This document shows, one piece after another, positions 45,848-54,805 of a stretch of 64,000 bases of DNA. The stretch's first letter is position 1; every line of letters starts with the position of its first letter. The DNA comes from Fontisubflavum oceani (GTDB lineage: Bacteria; Pseudomonadota; Alphaproteobacteria; Rhodobacterales; Rhodobacteraceae). A program made the translations under genes and the position numbers. The notes below the pieces were generated by a model. It ran no database searches. It had not been told where the DNA came from and was given only the letters and a program-made list of their open reading frames with translations. The stretch lies in contig NZ_CP129111.1 in NCBI RefSeq assembly GCF_030407165.1, forward strand, positions 186,001 to 250,000, written 5' to 3'.

Positions 45848-46666
45848 TCAACCGTCGATCATCGCTTCAAAGACACAGCCATCCGAGATCAGCTCGGGCG
45901 GCGAAAGACAAAGCGCGCGCGCGACGAGCCAGGTTGCAAGCACCTTGGGCACATAACGCCGGGTTTCGGCATAGTCCGGCACGCCGCCCGCCGTTCTCAC
46001 CGCCCCCTCGCCGGCATTGTAAGCCGCCAGGACCAGAACCGGGTCGCGGTCGAACTCTTCCATCAGCCAGGCCAGATAGGCGACACCGCCAGCAATGTTC
46101 TGCTCCACATCGAACGCATCCTCGACGCCGAACCGCTCGGCCGTGGCTGGGATCAACTGCATCAACCCTTGAGCACCTGCGCTGCTGATCGCTTCGCGCG
46201 CTCCGGCGGATTCGACCGACATCACGGACAGAACCAAAGCGGGCGAAACAGGTGTCCCAACCGTGGCGCGCAGGATATCCGCACCATGTGCCCCAGATAG
46301 CGCGCGCAGTTGGTCCAACCGCGCGACACCAAGCGTGGTCGCCTCCGGCGCCAAGGAGAGATGATCCAGCGCGGCTTGGAACCGCCCCGCCCCTTCCGCG
46401 AGGCCCGGGGAAATCTCGGACCAGAACCAATCCAAACCTGTCGCGGCGGGCGCCTCCGGCTCCGGCGTCAAAGACGGGGCGGCTGCAGGCGTTACCTGAG
46501 GCTCGATCTGGATATTGATCCGCGGCCCGGTGTGCCCTGCCGCTGGCGGCGCCACACGGCGAAAGGTGAATTCGGGGAAAGGAGGCGGGTCCGCGGATTG
46601 CGCTTGAATGGGCAGCGCCGCAAGCAGCGATAGCCCGATTGCCAGGAAGGAGGAGGTCACCTGCAT
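45848..46666 (-). CDS. Lytic transglycosylase (SLT domain), exported
   Basis: A 272-residue periplasmic enzyme that cleaves peptidoglycan glycan strands. A signal peptide (LLAALPIQAQSA) is followed by a Pro/Ala-rich linker and an SLT domain with the catalytic Glu in VMSVESAGAREAIS, the GAQGLMQLIPATA motif and the LAAYNAGEGAV motif. A role in clearing the wall for the Tad pilus downstream, on the opposite strand, is only a guess. The 295-bp divergent gap to flp1 is shared. Confidence 0.9.
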   Translation of the reverse strand: MQVTSSFLAIGLSLLAALPIQAQSADPPPFPEFTFRRVAPPAAGHTGPRINIQIEPQVTPAAAPSLTPEPEAPAATGLDWFWSEISPGLAEGAGRFQAALDHLSLAPEATTLGVARLDQLRALSGAHGADILRATVGTPVSPALVLSVMSVESAGAREAISSAGAQGLMQLIPATAERFGVEDAFDVEQNIAGGVAYLAWLMEEFDRDPVLVLAAYNAGEGAVRTAGGVPDYAETRRYVPKVLATWLVARALCLSPPELISDGCVFEAMIDG

Positions 46667-46690
46667 AGGTCAAACTTGCCTGTTGTTCTT

Positions 46691-46713
46691 TTCTTTCAGC
46701 TTGCCTGAAAGAA
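46691..46713. promoter_or_regulatory. Inverted repeat between the transglycosylase and flp1
   Basis: TTCTTTCAG (46691-46699) and CTGAAAGAA (46705-46713) form a perfect 9-bp inverted repeat with a five-base spacer. It lies in the 295-bp divergent region, near the transglycosylase start, so it may be an operator; it is not followed by a T-run. I see no further gene in the gap. Confidence 0.4.
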
Positions 46714-46961
46714 CCGACAATAGGAATCCCCTTGTCTGGTTAGAGCACGACCCCCACCGACATCGAATGAATACAAAGCGCTAGACGGTGGGCAATTTAC
46801 ATGTCCCTCGCAACAAACCGCAAAAGAACCGCGAACAATTCTTACAAAAATCCAGCCCTCGCCCAATTTGCGCCCCGATTCGGAGGGAAAACAACGCTGT
46901 CCCGAGGGGGCAGGAACCAAACAGGTAAACTGTCAAAGACTTGAAACTGGAGATTAAGATA

Positions 46962-47197
46962 ATGACTGCACTGATCAAAAACTTCGCCGCATCTGAATCC
47001 GCGCCGTGACCGTCGACTGGGTTGTTCTGACCGCAGCGATTGTGGGCCTGGGCTTGGCCGTTATGGCCGTTGTGTCGGGTGGTATCGAAGACTTGACCGG
47101 CGAAATTCAAGACCAACTCGTCGCACAGGATGCGAACGACGACCCGTTCTTTGGTGATGCGGTAGTTGGTGACAGCGACGCAATTCTTGCTGACTAA
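46962..47197 (+). CDS. flp: Flp-type pilin (reading frame broken)
   Basis: The major pilin candidate, 78 residues if repaired. From ATG 46962 (GGAGA upstream) the frame reads MTALIKNFAASES and stops. Adding one G near 47000 (TCC-GCG to TCCGGCG) gives ESGAVTVDWVVLTAAIVGLG and continues to the stop at 47197. Processing should occur after the Gly; the residues after it are AVTVDW, so the Glu-Tyr pair of standard Flp pilins is Asp-Trp here. A very strong terminator follows, which fits a highly expressed pilin message. Most likely the break is a sequencing error. Confidence 0.82.
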
Positions 47198-47243
47198 TCG
47201 CTTAACAGCCTAGCCACTGCGGTAGGCACCGCTAACAAAGCAG

Positions 47244-47280
47244 AAAATTGGCTGCGCCACGCCAGGCGCAGCCAATTTTT
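47244..47280 (+). terminator. Strong rho-independent terminator after flp1
   Basis: A perfect 15-bp stem, AAAATTGGCTGCGCC paired with GGCGCAGCCAATTTT around ACGCCA, followed by T and then GTTTC. It separates flp1 from the rest of the pilus locus. Confidence 0.9.
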
Positions 47281-47445
47281 GTTTCAATTACGGCAACAAA
47301 CGGCTAATATTACTTCCGAAATCTGTGGAAAAAGCGTATCTGCTGCGCATCCTCGCCGCATTTCTGCCTCATTCCGCCCCGACTCTGCCCAGGTCTGCTT
47401 TCGGGCCCTGTCAAGCCCGACCACCCTTCTACCTGGGACGAACCC

Positions 47446-47649
47446 ATGCGTGTCTATATACAAATCAAATCCTTTATCGAGGATGACACTGCCGCCGTGA
47501 CCGTGGATTGGGTGGTACTCGCTGCAGCGCTGGTGTCCCTTGGCCTAGCAGTAACAAATGCCGTCGGCAGCCAATTGGAACAACTCTCCGAGGATATCCA
47601 GACACAGCTGCTAACCGACCATCGGTATGACGGGTTCGAACTGCCCTAG
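47446..47649 (+). CDS. Second Flp-type pilin-like protein
   Basis: A 67-residue pilin-like protein, intact. It shares the VTVDWVVLAAALVSLGLAV core with flp1 but reads DDTAAVTVDW, so the residue before the likely cleavage site is Ala, not Gly. The C-terminus is short (QTQLLTDHRYDGFELP). A minor pilin or a diverged copy is possible. It lies between flp1 and cpaB. Confidence 0.8.
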   Translation: MRVYIQIKSFIEDDTAAVTVDWVVLAAALVSLGLAVTNAVGSQLEQLSEDIQTQLLTDHRYDGFELP

Positions 47650-47780
47650 CCTCTTGGAGCGAGGCACACGAGCCGCGCTGACAATCACACATACAGATAC
47701 TGCAACCCTCCGGGCCTAAAGTCTCCGCCTTGCCACCATGTTTCTGCCCAATTCAGGAGGCATGATCACTCTAGAAAACC

Positions 47781-47811
47781 GCGTGGCACGTATTCTTGAT
47801 GCGTGCCGCGC
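47781..47811 (+). other. Hairpin in the cpaB leader
   Basis: GCGTGGCACG (47781-47790) pairs with CGTGCCGCGC (47802-47811), with one G-T wobble and an 11-base loop. It ends 22 bases before the cpaB start. It has no T-run and may be a leader structure. Confidence 0.35.
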
Positions 47812-47833
47812 ACCCATAAAAGGACCTACGACA

Positions 47834-48653
47834 TGCGAGTGATTTTCGGGCTTGTCCTCATCGTCGGCGTCGCCTTGGCAGGATTCGCAGTCTATGTGGC
47901 GCAAGACAGGTTTGCGCAGTATCAACGTGCGCTTGCCAACCAAAACAACGCAATCATCCAGACGACCGATGTTTATGTCGTCAACACGCAGTTGCGTTAT
48001 GGCAACCATTGCGCCCAGAAGATGTGGTCGCAATTCAATGGCCCGCGGCCCATGTCCCGTTCGGCGCTTTCACCAGCCTTGAGGAGTTGTTTCCAGAAGG
48101 TCCGGAAGAACTGCGCACCGTTCTCCGTGTGATGGAGCGCGATGAGCCGATCTTGGTTTCCAAGGTGACGGCGCCTGGCCAAGATGCCGGCGTCGCCTCA
48201 CGGCTGGGGGCCGGTATGCGTGCCTTTGCGCTGTCAGTCGATGTGGCGTCGGGCGTCTCAGGCTTTCTCCGGCCAGGTGACCGCGTAGATGTGTATTGGA
48301 CCGGTTCGGCCCGGGGTGAGAACGTGACCCGATTGATCCGCTCGAATGTGCAAATTATCGCAATTGACCAGATCGCCGACGAAGACCGGAACAACCCAAC
48401 CATCGCGCGGACGATTACAGTTGAGGCACCCCCAGAAGAGATCGCCGCCTTGGCTCATGCGCAGTCTTCCGGTCGCCTAACACTCGCGCTGGTGGGCGTC
48501 GGGGATGAAACGATCAGCGAGACGGTAGAAATCAACCAGGATCAGCTCTTGGGCATCGCCGCTGTTGAGCAGGAAGCCGGCCCTCGGGTTTGCACCGTTC
48601 GTAACCGTCGTGGTGGTGAAGTGGTCGTGACCCCGGTGCCCTGCACCAACTAG
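47834..48653 (+). CDS. cpaB: Tad pilus assembly protein CpaB/RcpC (reading frame broken)
   Basis: About 273 residues if repaired. The N-terminus is a membrane anchor (VIFGLVLIVGVALAGFAVYV). The SAF-domain part (RPEDVVAIQWPAAHVPFGAF) and the RcpC domain (FALSVDVASGVSGFLRPGDR, VDVYWTG) are in another frame. One missing C at about 48006 (GGCAACCATTG to GGCAACCCATTG) joins QLRYGNP to LRPEDVV. AAGGA precedes ATG 47834. CpaB/RcpC is a periplasmic part of the Tad machine near the secretin. A terminator follows at 48675. Confidence 0.87.
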
Positions 48654-48674
48654 CACCTTCGAAACAATCACAAG

Positions 48675-48710
48675 ACGCGGCCCTCTATCTTGGGGGCCGT
48701 GTTTCTTTTT
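48675..48710 (+). terminator. Rho-independent terminator after cpaB
   Basis: A nine-pair stem from ACGCGGCCC and GGGCCGTGT (one G-T pair) followed by TTTCTTTTT. Genes downstream likely have their own promoter or depend on read-through. Confidence 0.7.
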
Positions 48711-48860
48711 ACGCCACACCTTGGGCCGCGTGGTTTCCAGATCACATAAAAAACGGGCCGCAAATGCCTGATTCTTGCGCGGAAAGCGGAATTGGGGCAT
48801 GGTGCGCTCAATCGGGCACGAAAAATCGGCCCATAACGTGATCAGAGAGGCAGGATCACA

Positions 48861-50234
48861 ATGAGCTTTATGACCGTTCTTCGGGCAAGCCTGTTCGGCT
48901 TTGCCCTCGCGCTGGTAGCAGCGCCCGTTACCCAAGCCCAGACCTTGCGCGTCTTGGAAGGCGCAACGTCAACTTCCTTGCGCGTTCCAATGAACCGCGC
49001 GGTGGTCGTTGAAAGCGATGCGATCTTTGCAGAGCTCTCAGTGGCCAACCCGGCGATCGCCGATATCGCCACGCTCTCGGAACGTACAATCTATGTTTTG
49101 GGCCGTGCACCTGGGCGGACAACCATGACCCTTTTGGGTGTCGATGGTAGCCTGATTGCAAATGTCGAAGTGCAAGTTGTCCCGGATGTGGCGGAACTAC
49201 GTGAACGCCTTCAGGATATTCTACCTGGCGAAGAGATCGAAGTACGGACAGCCAATGACGGGATCGTTCTGTCTGGCATCGTCAGTTCTGGTCAAACTGT
49301 CGATCGGGCGATGGAACTTGGTGAACGTTATGCACCTGGCCGCGTGTCGAACCTGATGTCGGTTGGCGGATCGCAGCAAGTGCTGCTTCAAGTGCGTTTC
49401 GCAGAGATGTCGCGGTCGGTCCGTCAGAATCTGTCAACAAGTTTTGGGGCCCTACGCGGTGACGCACAGTTTGGCTCCGGTAGTGCCGCAACCAACTTCC
49501 CAGCGACTGTGATTAACCCGACGCTAGAGGGTAGAAACGGTGTTTTCGGGGTCACGTTCGGCTCAGGAAGCACGGAGTTCGGTATCCTTCTTGAGGCTCT
49601 TGAGACCAATGGCTTGGCCCGTACTCTCGCCGAGCCGAACCTGACAGCTCTTTCGGGTCAAACTGCATCATTCTTGGCAGGTGGAGAATATCCGATACCA
49701 GTTTCGACCGACGAAGGCGTGGCCGTCGAGTTCAAGCCATTTGGTGTCAACCTCACCTTCACGCCGACAGTTGTGCATGATGAGGTCATAAACCTTAACC
49801 TCGCCAGCGAGGTTTCGTCGATCGGAGAAATCCAACCCGGCACGAACGTTCCCGAAATCAACAGTCGTCAAGCTTCGACGACAGTCGAGATGCGGGACGG
49901 CGAGAGCTTCGCAATCGCAGGGCTTCTGCAGGATGACTTTCGCGACAACGTCGGCCAGGTGCCGTGGTTAGGCGATATCCCGATCCTCGGGGCTTTGTTC
50001 CGCAGCAGCAGTTATCAGCGTGACCAAACAGAACTGGTCATCATTGTCACGGCGCATCTGGTTTCCCCGACACGTGGGGAGGCGCTCGCGTTACCTACTG
50101 ACCGGGTGGCAATTCCAACCGAGCGCGAGTTGTTTCTCGGGGGTCGCGTTAGCGGTGCACCGCGGGCCGGCACTGCCGCTGCCGATGTCGCACAGCAAGA
50201 TTTCAGCGGCTCCTACGGCTATGTGATGGAGTGA
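48861..50234 (+). CDS. cpaC: Tad pilus secretin CpaC/RcpA
   Basis: A 457-residue outer-membrane channel protein. It has a signal peptide (ALVAAPVTQAQ), an N-terminal domain (VESDAIFAELSVANPAIADI), a BON-like middle part (GIVLSGIVSSGQTVDRAMEL), and the secretin core (LARTLAEPNLTALSGQTASF, LAGGEYPIPV, PWLGDIPILGALFRSSSY). It forms the pore for the Flp pilus. AGGCAGGA is upstream of the ATG. The OmpA-like gene follows after four bases. Confidence 0.93.
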   Translation: MSFMTVLRASLFGFALALVAAPVTQAQTLRVLEGATSTSLRVPMNRAVVVESDAIFAELSVANPAIADIATLSERTIYVLGRAPGRTTMTLLGVDGSLIANVEVQVVPDVAELRERLQDILPGEEIEVRTANDGIVLSGIVSSGQTVDRAMELGERYAPGRVSNLMSVGGSQQVLLQVRFAEMSRSVRQNLSTSFGALRGDAQFGSGSAATNFPATVINPTLEGRNGVFGVTFGSGSTEFGILLEALETNGLARTLAEPNLTALSGQTASFLAGGEYPIPVSTDEGVAVEFKPFGVNLTFTPTVVHDEVINLNLASEVSSIGEIQPGTNVPEINSRQASTTVEMRDGESFAIAGLLQDDFRDNVGQVPWLGDIPILGALFRSSSYQRDQTELVIIVTAHLVSPTRGEALALPTDRVAIPTERELFLGGRVSGAPRAGTAAADVAQQDFSGSYGYVME

Positions 50235-50238
50235 GCAA

Positions 50239-50862
50239 ATGGCTATCCTGACATCAGTAAGATACGCGATTTTTGGGGCCGCTGGCCTCGCATTGGCGGC
50301 ATGTGGGCCCAACTTTGAACGTCCGGCGGGCGCACGCATTGATGAGGGCGGGTTTGGCAACCCCACAATGAACAACGTCCTCGTCATGACGGGGCAGCGC
50401 AGTTACGTGGAAAGCCTCGCGGGCCGATTCGCCACAGAAGTGCCGACGACGATCAATTTCGCCTTCAACTCCGCCCAACTCGACGATACCGCTCGCGCGA
50501 CATTGCGACAGCAGGCGACTTGGATCCGGCAGTTCCCCGAAGTGCGTTTCAGTGTTTACGGCCATACGGATCTCGTTGGTAGCCAAGGCTATAATCAACG
50601 GCTTGGTCAACGTCGCGCGCGCGCTGCAGTGAACTACCTGGTCAGCCAAGGGGTTGAGCGTAGCCGTTTGGAAGCGCTTGTTTCCTTTGGGGAAACACAG
50701 CCGATCGTCGCTACCGAGGCGCGCGAGCGCCGCAACCGTCGCACGGTGACCGAAGTAAGCGGCTTTGTTCAAGACCATCCGATGGTTCTTGATGGCCGGT
50801 ATGCACAAGTGGTTTACCGGACATATACCGGCAGCAGCGGTGGGGGCGGGTCTGCCGAATAA
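50239..50862 (+). CDS. OmpA-family lipoprotein of the Tad locus
   Basis: A 207-residue lipoprotein (LALAACGPNF, lipobox Cys 22) with a C-terminal OmpA peptidoglycan-binding domain (TTINFAFNSAQLDDTARATL, VYGHTDLVGSQGYNQRLGQR, RRARAAVNYL). It takes the place held by CpaD/RcpB in other Tad loci and probably anchors the secretin region to the cell wall. It follows the secretin by four bases. A clear terminator stands behind it. Confidence 0.88.
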   Translation: MAILTSVRYAIFGAAGLALAACGPNFERPAGARIDEGGFGNPTMNNVLVMTGQRSYVESLAGRFATEVPTTINFAFNSAQLDDTARATLRQQATWIRQFPEVRFSVYGHTDLVGSQGYNQRLGQRRARAAVNYLVSQGVERSRLEALVSFGETQPIVATEARERRNRRTVTEVSGFVQDHPMVLDGRYAQVVYRTYTGSSGGGGSAE

Positions 50863-50875
50863 CCTCGCGATTATG

Positions 50876-50906
50876 AAACGCCACGTGTCCAATACGTGGC
50901 GTTTTT
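50876..50906 (+). terminator. Rho-independent terminator after the OmpA-like gene
   Basis: An 11-bp stem, AAACGCCACGT paired with ACGTGGCGTTT around a seven-base loop (GTCCAAT), with TTTTT at its end. It splits the Tad locus into an outer-membrane part and an inner-membrane/ATPase part. Confidence 0.9.
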
Positions 50907-51093
50907 CCCAATAGTTACGGCTTTTTGGTCGTATTGTTGCCCCTTTTACGCATCAAAACTCTTTCAAGGCATAGGGCAAACCCGCATCCGAGCAGCGCGG
51001 AAATGATCCTAGCTCCCCCGGTAAAACGCAGGTGCCGCGCGATACCGGATGGCAACAAAACCTGGCGAAGTCAGGCAATATGGGAATTGAGGA

Positions 51094-52344
51094 ATGAGTG
51101 GCGGACTTGCGCTGAAATCTGATCCCGCACCGATCGTGGCCTCCACGATTTCTCGGGACGTGCAGAATTTCGATCTTTTGATCGATGATATGGAAACCGA
51201 ACTCGGCGAAAGCTGGGGCGATTTGCATTTGGACGAAGCCCGCGCGTTTCTTGAGCAGCGAGAATCCGACGGCCTGGAATTCGTTGCTATCGCAGTTGAT
51301 CAACAAGACGAAGGTGACATTGGTCTGATCGGTGAGTTAATCCGCGCCGCCAAGGCCAAAGGGATCAAAGTGATCTTAATCGCCAATGAGTTAAGCACCC
51401 AAGGCCTGCATCAGTTAATGAAACTGGGCGCGGATGATTTCGTGCCCTACCCTTTGCCCGAGCGGGCTTTGCACGATGCGATAAAACGTATCCGCGAGCC
51501 CGCTCCCGGAACGCAACCGGTCGGCGACACCGAAACTTCCTCGCTTGATCCCCGGCCCACGATGGATGGCCGATCTGCGATCTTCGCCGTGCAAAGCCTG
51601 GCTGGCGGCACAGGTTCCACAACTTTGGCTGTCAACTTGGCCTGGGAACTGGCCAATATCGACAAGAAGAGAGCGCCCTCCGTTTGCTTGATCGACTTTG
51701 ATCTGCAATTTGGCTCGGCGTCGACATTCCTTGATCTGCCGCGCCGTGAGGTGATCCTCGAAGTGCTGTCAGATAGTCAGGGCATGGATGTGGACGCCTT
51801 CAAACAGGCCCTCCTTGATTACAACGGAAAACTGTCGGTCTTTACGGCACCGTCCGAGATCATCCCGCTCGATATGATCTCGCCCGAAGACGTCGAAGCG
51901 GTTCTGAACCTTGCGACGGAGTGTTTCGACATCGTGGTTATCGATATGCCAACCACGATTGTCCAGTGGACAGAGACCGTCCTGAACCGGGTCGATGTGT
52001 TCTTTGCGATGCTGGAACTCGACATGCGCTCGGCCCAAAACGCGATGCGGTTCATCCGGGCCTTGCAGTCGGAAGAACTGCCGCTCGAAAAGGTAAACTT
52101 TGTTCTGAACCGAGCGCCGAAAGGCCTGGATTTGAACGGAAAATCGCGCGTGAAGCGCCTTGCGGACAGCTTAGGCGTGAAGATCTCAACACAGCTTTCT
52201 GACGGCGCCCGCCAAGTGACGCAATCCTCGGATCATGGCGTGCCATTGGCTGAAATGGCGCGAAAAAATCCGATGCGGAAAGACATTTTGAAACTGGCTG
52301 GCAACCTGTTCGAGGCGATGCTGTCGGACGCAGTCGCTAGGTAG
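51094..52344 (+). CDS. tadZ: Tad pilus assembly protein TadZ/CpaE
   Basis: A 416-residue ParA/MinD-like protein that places the Tad machine at the pole. The N-terminal half is a receiver-like domain (LIANELSTQGLHQLMKLGAD, DFVPYPLPERALHDAIKRI). The ATPase half has a deviant Walker A, SLAGGTGSTTLAVNLAW, with Ser in place of the usual Lys position, and VIDMPTTIVQW. TTGAGGA stands just upstream of the ATG. First gene after a terminator, leading the second Tad gene block. Confidence 0.92.
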   Translation: MSGGLALKSDPAPIVASTISRDVQNFDLLIDDMETELGESWGDLHLDEARAFLEQRESDGLEFVAIAVDQQDEGDIGLIGELIRAAKAKGIKVILIANELSTQGLHQLMKLGADDFVPYPLPERALHDAIKRIREPAPGTQPVGDTETSSLDPRPTMDGRSAIFAVQSLAGGTGSTTLAVNLAWELANIDKKRAPSVCLIDFDLQFGSASTFLDLPRREVILEVLSDSQGMDVDAFKQALLDYNGKLSVFTAPSEIIPLDMISPEDVEAVLNLATECFDIVVIDMPTTIVQWTETVLNRVDVFFAMLELDMRSAQNAMRFIRALQSEELPLEKVNFVLNRAPKGLDLNGKSRVKRLADSLGVKISTQLSDGARQVTQSSDHGVPLAEMARKNPMRKDILKLAGNLFEAMLSDAVAR

Positions 52345-52358
52345 GGGAGACCAGAGCC

Positions 52359-53816
52359 ATGTTCTCGAAATACAAAAAACCGGTGGCGGCGCGACCTGCT
52401 GCGCAGGCGGGCGAAACCGCGAGCGGTGTGCCGCAGGGTGGTGCAGAAGCCCCGCAGCCGAAAGTGCAGCGGAAACAACCGGCACCAGATCAGCCTGCAA
52501 AACCCGCCGCTGAGGTCGCAAATCTCGACAAAGAGAAAAAGCGCCGCTTGCGCCTCGACGAAATTAAGACGGAAATGCACCACCGTCTCCTCGAAAACCT
52601 GAATCTCTCGGCGCTCGAAGGCGCGAAAGACACAGAATTGAAGGCCGAGATCAGCGCGATCACGTCCGAGGAACTGGCGGAGATGGGCGTGGTCTTGAAC
52701 CGCGAAGACCGTCAGACCCTGCAAACTGAACTCTTCGACGAAGTGACCGGCCTTGGCCCACTTGAGCCACTGCTGAAGGACGACACCGTCAACGATATCC
52801 TGGTGAACGGCCCAAATCGCGTCTTTGTGGAACGTGACGGCAAGCTGACACTCTCCGATGTGCGGTTCAAAGACGAGCGGCACCTGCTGCGGATCATCGA
52901 CAAGATCGTATCGGCCGTTGGTCGTCGCGTCGACGAATCGAACCCGCATGTGGACGCGCGCCTCAAAGACGGCTCGCGTTTCAACGCGATGGTCCCGCCG
53001 GTCGCCGTGGATGGCAGCTTGGTCTCCATTCGTAAGTTCAAGAAGGAGAAGCTGGGCGTCGATGACCTCGTGAAATTCGGCGCGTTTTCCGAGGAAATGG
53101 CGGCGTATCTTCAAGCTGCCGTTGCCACACGCCTGAACGTGATTGTTTCGGGCGGGACGGGCTCCGGTAAAACCACGACGCTGAACGCGCTTTCGAGCTT
53201 CATCGACAATTCCGAGCGGATCTTGACGATCGAGGATACGGCGGAACTTCAGCTTCAACAGATTCACGTGGGTCGGATGGAGAGCCGCCCGCCGAACGTC
53301 GAAGGCAAAGGTGCCGTTACACAACGCGATTGTCTGCGGAACGCGCTTCGGATGCGCCCCGACCGGATCATCGTGGGGGAGACCCGCGGCGATGAGGTGA
53401 TCGATATGCTGCAGGCGATGAACACCGGCCATGACGGGTCGATGACCACAATCCACGCCAACTCAGCGCGAGATGCCTGTTCTCGCCTGGAAAACATGAT
53501 TGCCATGTCGGGTATCGAGATGCCGATCAAGGCCGTTCGCGCGCAGATATCTTCGGCTGTGAACCTGATTGTGCAGGCCAGCCGTTTGCAGGACGGCTCG
53601 CGCCGCATGGTCTCGATCACCGAGGTGACGGGCATGGAAGGCGAAGTGATCTCGATGCAGGAGGTCTTCCGCTATCAGCGTTTGGGCCTGAAACCTGACG
53701 GCACGATCATCGGTCGGTTCACCGCTTGTGGCGTGCGTTCGCACTATTCGGAACGCTTCAAGCAATGGGGCTATGACCTGCCCATGTCCATCTACGACCC
53801 TGTCGCGGCGGAGTAA
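52359..53816 (+). CDS. tadA: Tad secretion ATPase TadA/CpaF
   Basis: A 485-residue hexameric GspE/VirB11-type ATPase that drives pilus assembly. It has a Pro/Ala-rich N-terminus, Walker A SGGTGSGKTTTLNALSSF near residue 265, the Asp box ILTIEDTAELQL, Walker B RMRPDRIIVGETRGDE and the His-box HDGSMTTIHANSARD. AGGGGAGA precedes the ATG. It is tightly packed with tadZ (14 bp) and tadB (6 bp). Confidence 0.95.
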   Translation: MFSKYKKPVAARPAAQAGETASGVPQGGAEAPQPKVQRKQPAPDQPAKPAAEVANLDKEKKRRLRLDEIKTEMHHRLLENLNLSALEGAKDTELKAEISAITSEELAEMGVVLNREDRQTLQTELFDEVTGLGPLEPLLKDDTVNDILVNGPNRVFVERDGKLTLSDVRFKDERHLLRIIDKIVSAVGRRVDESNPHVDARLKDGSRFNAMVPPVAVDGSLVSIRKFKKEKLGVDDLVKFGAFSEEMAAYLQAAVATRLNVIVSGGTGSGKTTTLNALSSFIDNSERILTIEDTAELQLQQIHVGRMESRPPNVEGKGAVTQRDCLRNALRMRPDRIIVGETRGDEVIDMLQAMNTGHDGSMTTIHANSARDACSRLENMIAMSGIEMPIKAVRAQISSAVNLIVQASRLQDGSRRMVSITEVTGMEGEVISMQEVFRYQRLGLKPDGTIIGRFTACGVRSHYSERFKQWGYDLPMSIYDPVAAE

Positions 53817-53822
53817 GCTGTC

Positions 53823-54791
53823 ATGCAAATCAGCATCGAACCCCTTATTTATATCGGCATCTTCGTCGGCGTGATCATGTTGGTCAACGGCGTGTATCTG
53901 ATGGTTTTTGGCAAATCGATCAGCTTCAATGCTCGGGTCAACCGACGGCTGACCATGCTCGAAAAAGGGTCCTCGCGGGAGGATGTCCTGGCCAAGCTCC
54001 GCAAAGAGTTGGACCAACACACCAAGTCTCGCACGATCCCTCTCTATTCGTTGATCGCCGACAAAGCGCAGAAGGCCAACATCGCCTTCACGCCGCAACA
54101 GCTCATATTGGTTATGATCGGCATGACGATGGTGGCCTTTTTGCTGCTGACCCTGTTGACGGGGGCATCCTTGCCGATCCGTCTTTTGGTGTCGGTCGGG
54201 ATGGGCGTCGGCGGTGTGTATTACTGGGTCAATTCCAAAGCCAAAAAACGCATCGCAATGATCGAAGAACAGCTGCCCGATGCTGTGGAGTTGATGGTGC
54301 GCTCGCTGCGCGTGGGGCACCCGTTTGTCTCAGCCATCAACACGGTTGCGAAAGAGGTGGCCGATCCGCTTGGCTCGGAATTGGGCATCATTGCCGATGA
54401 GGCTGCCTATGGCCGCGATATCGCGGAAAGCATCGAAAACATGGCCGAACGTCTGGACCTGCAAGATTTGCGTTTCATGGCGGTTGCTGTCGGCATTCAG
54501 CAGACCTCCGGTGGCAACCTTGCCGAGATCCTGGCCGGCTTGGCGAATGTGATCCGGGCGCGATTCAAACTGTTCCGCCGGGTAAAAGCAATCACCGCAG
54601 AGGCGAAGTGGTCGGGCATGTTCCTCTCGGTCTTTCCGATCCTATGCCTGATCGGCATCAACGTGATGCAGCCCGACTATTATAGCGACGTGATGAACAG
54701 CCCAGTCTTTATCCCAGCTTGTGCTGTTGTTGGGGTGATGTTGTTCGTCAACGTCATTTTCATGCGCATGATGGTCAACATCAAAGTGTAA
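53823..54791 (+). CDS. tadB: Tad inner-membrane protein TadB
   Basis: A 322-residue membrane protein of the GspF/TadB type: hydrophobic segments near residues 5-27, 90-105, 112-130, and 260-320, with a cytoplasmic T2SSF domain (EEQLPDAVELMVRSLRVGHP, FVSAINTVAKEVADPLGSEL). It works with TadC as the membrane platform for the ATPase. Confidence 0.94.
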   Translation: MQISIEPLIYIGIFVGVIMLVNGVYLMVFGKSISFNARVNRRLTMLEKGSSREDVLAKLRKELDQHTKSRTIPLYSLIADKAQKANIAFTPQQLILVMIGMTMVAFLLLTLLTGASLPIRLLVSVGMGVGGVYYWVNSKAKKRIAMIEEQLPDAVELMVRSLRVGHPFVSAINTVAKEVADPLGSELGIIADEAAYGRDIAESIENMAERLDLQDLRFMAVAVGIQQTSGGNLAEILAGLANVIRARFKLFRRVKAITAEAKWSGMFLSVFPILCLIGINVMQPDYYSDVMNSPVFIPACAVVGVMLFVNVIFMRMMVNIKV

Positions 54792-54805
54792 AGGCGGGTT
54801 AACCG

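Noticed and set aside
47763..47843. Possible 26-codon leader peptide overlapping the cpaB start
   Set aside because: AGGAGG is only one base from its ATG, too close for good initiation, and the peptide has no recognisable feature.
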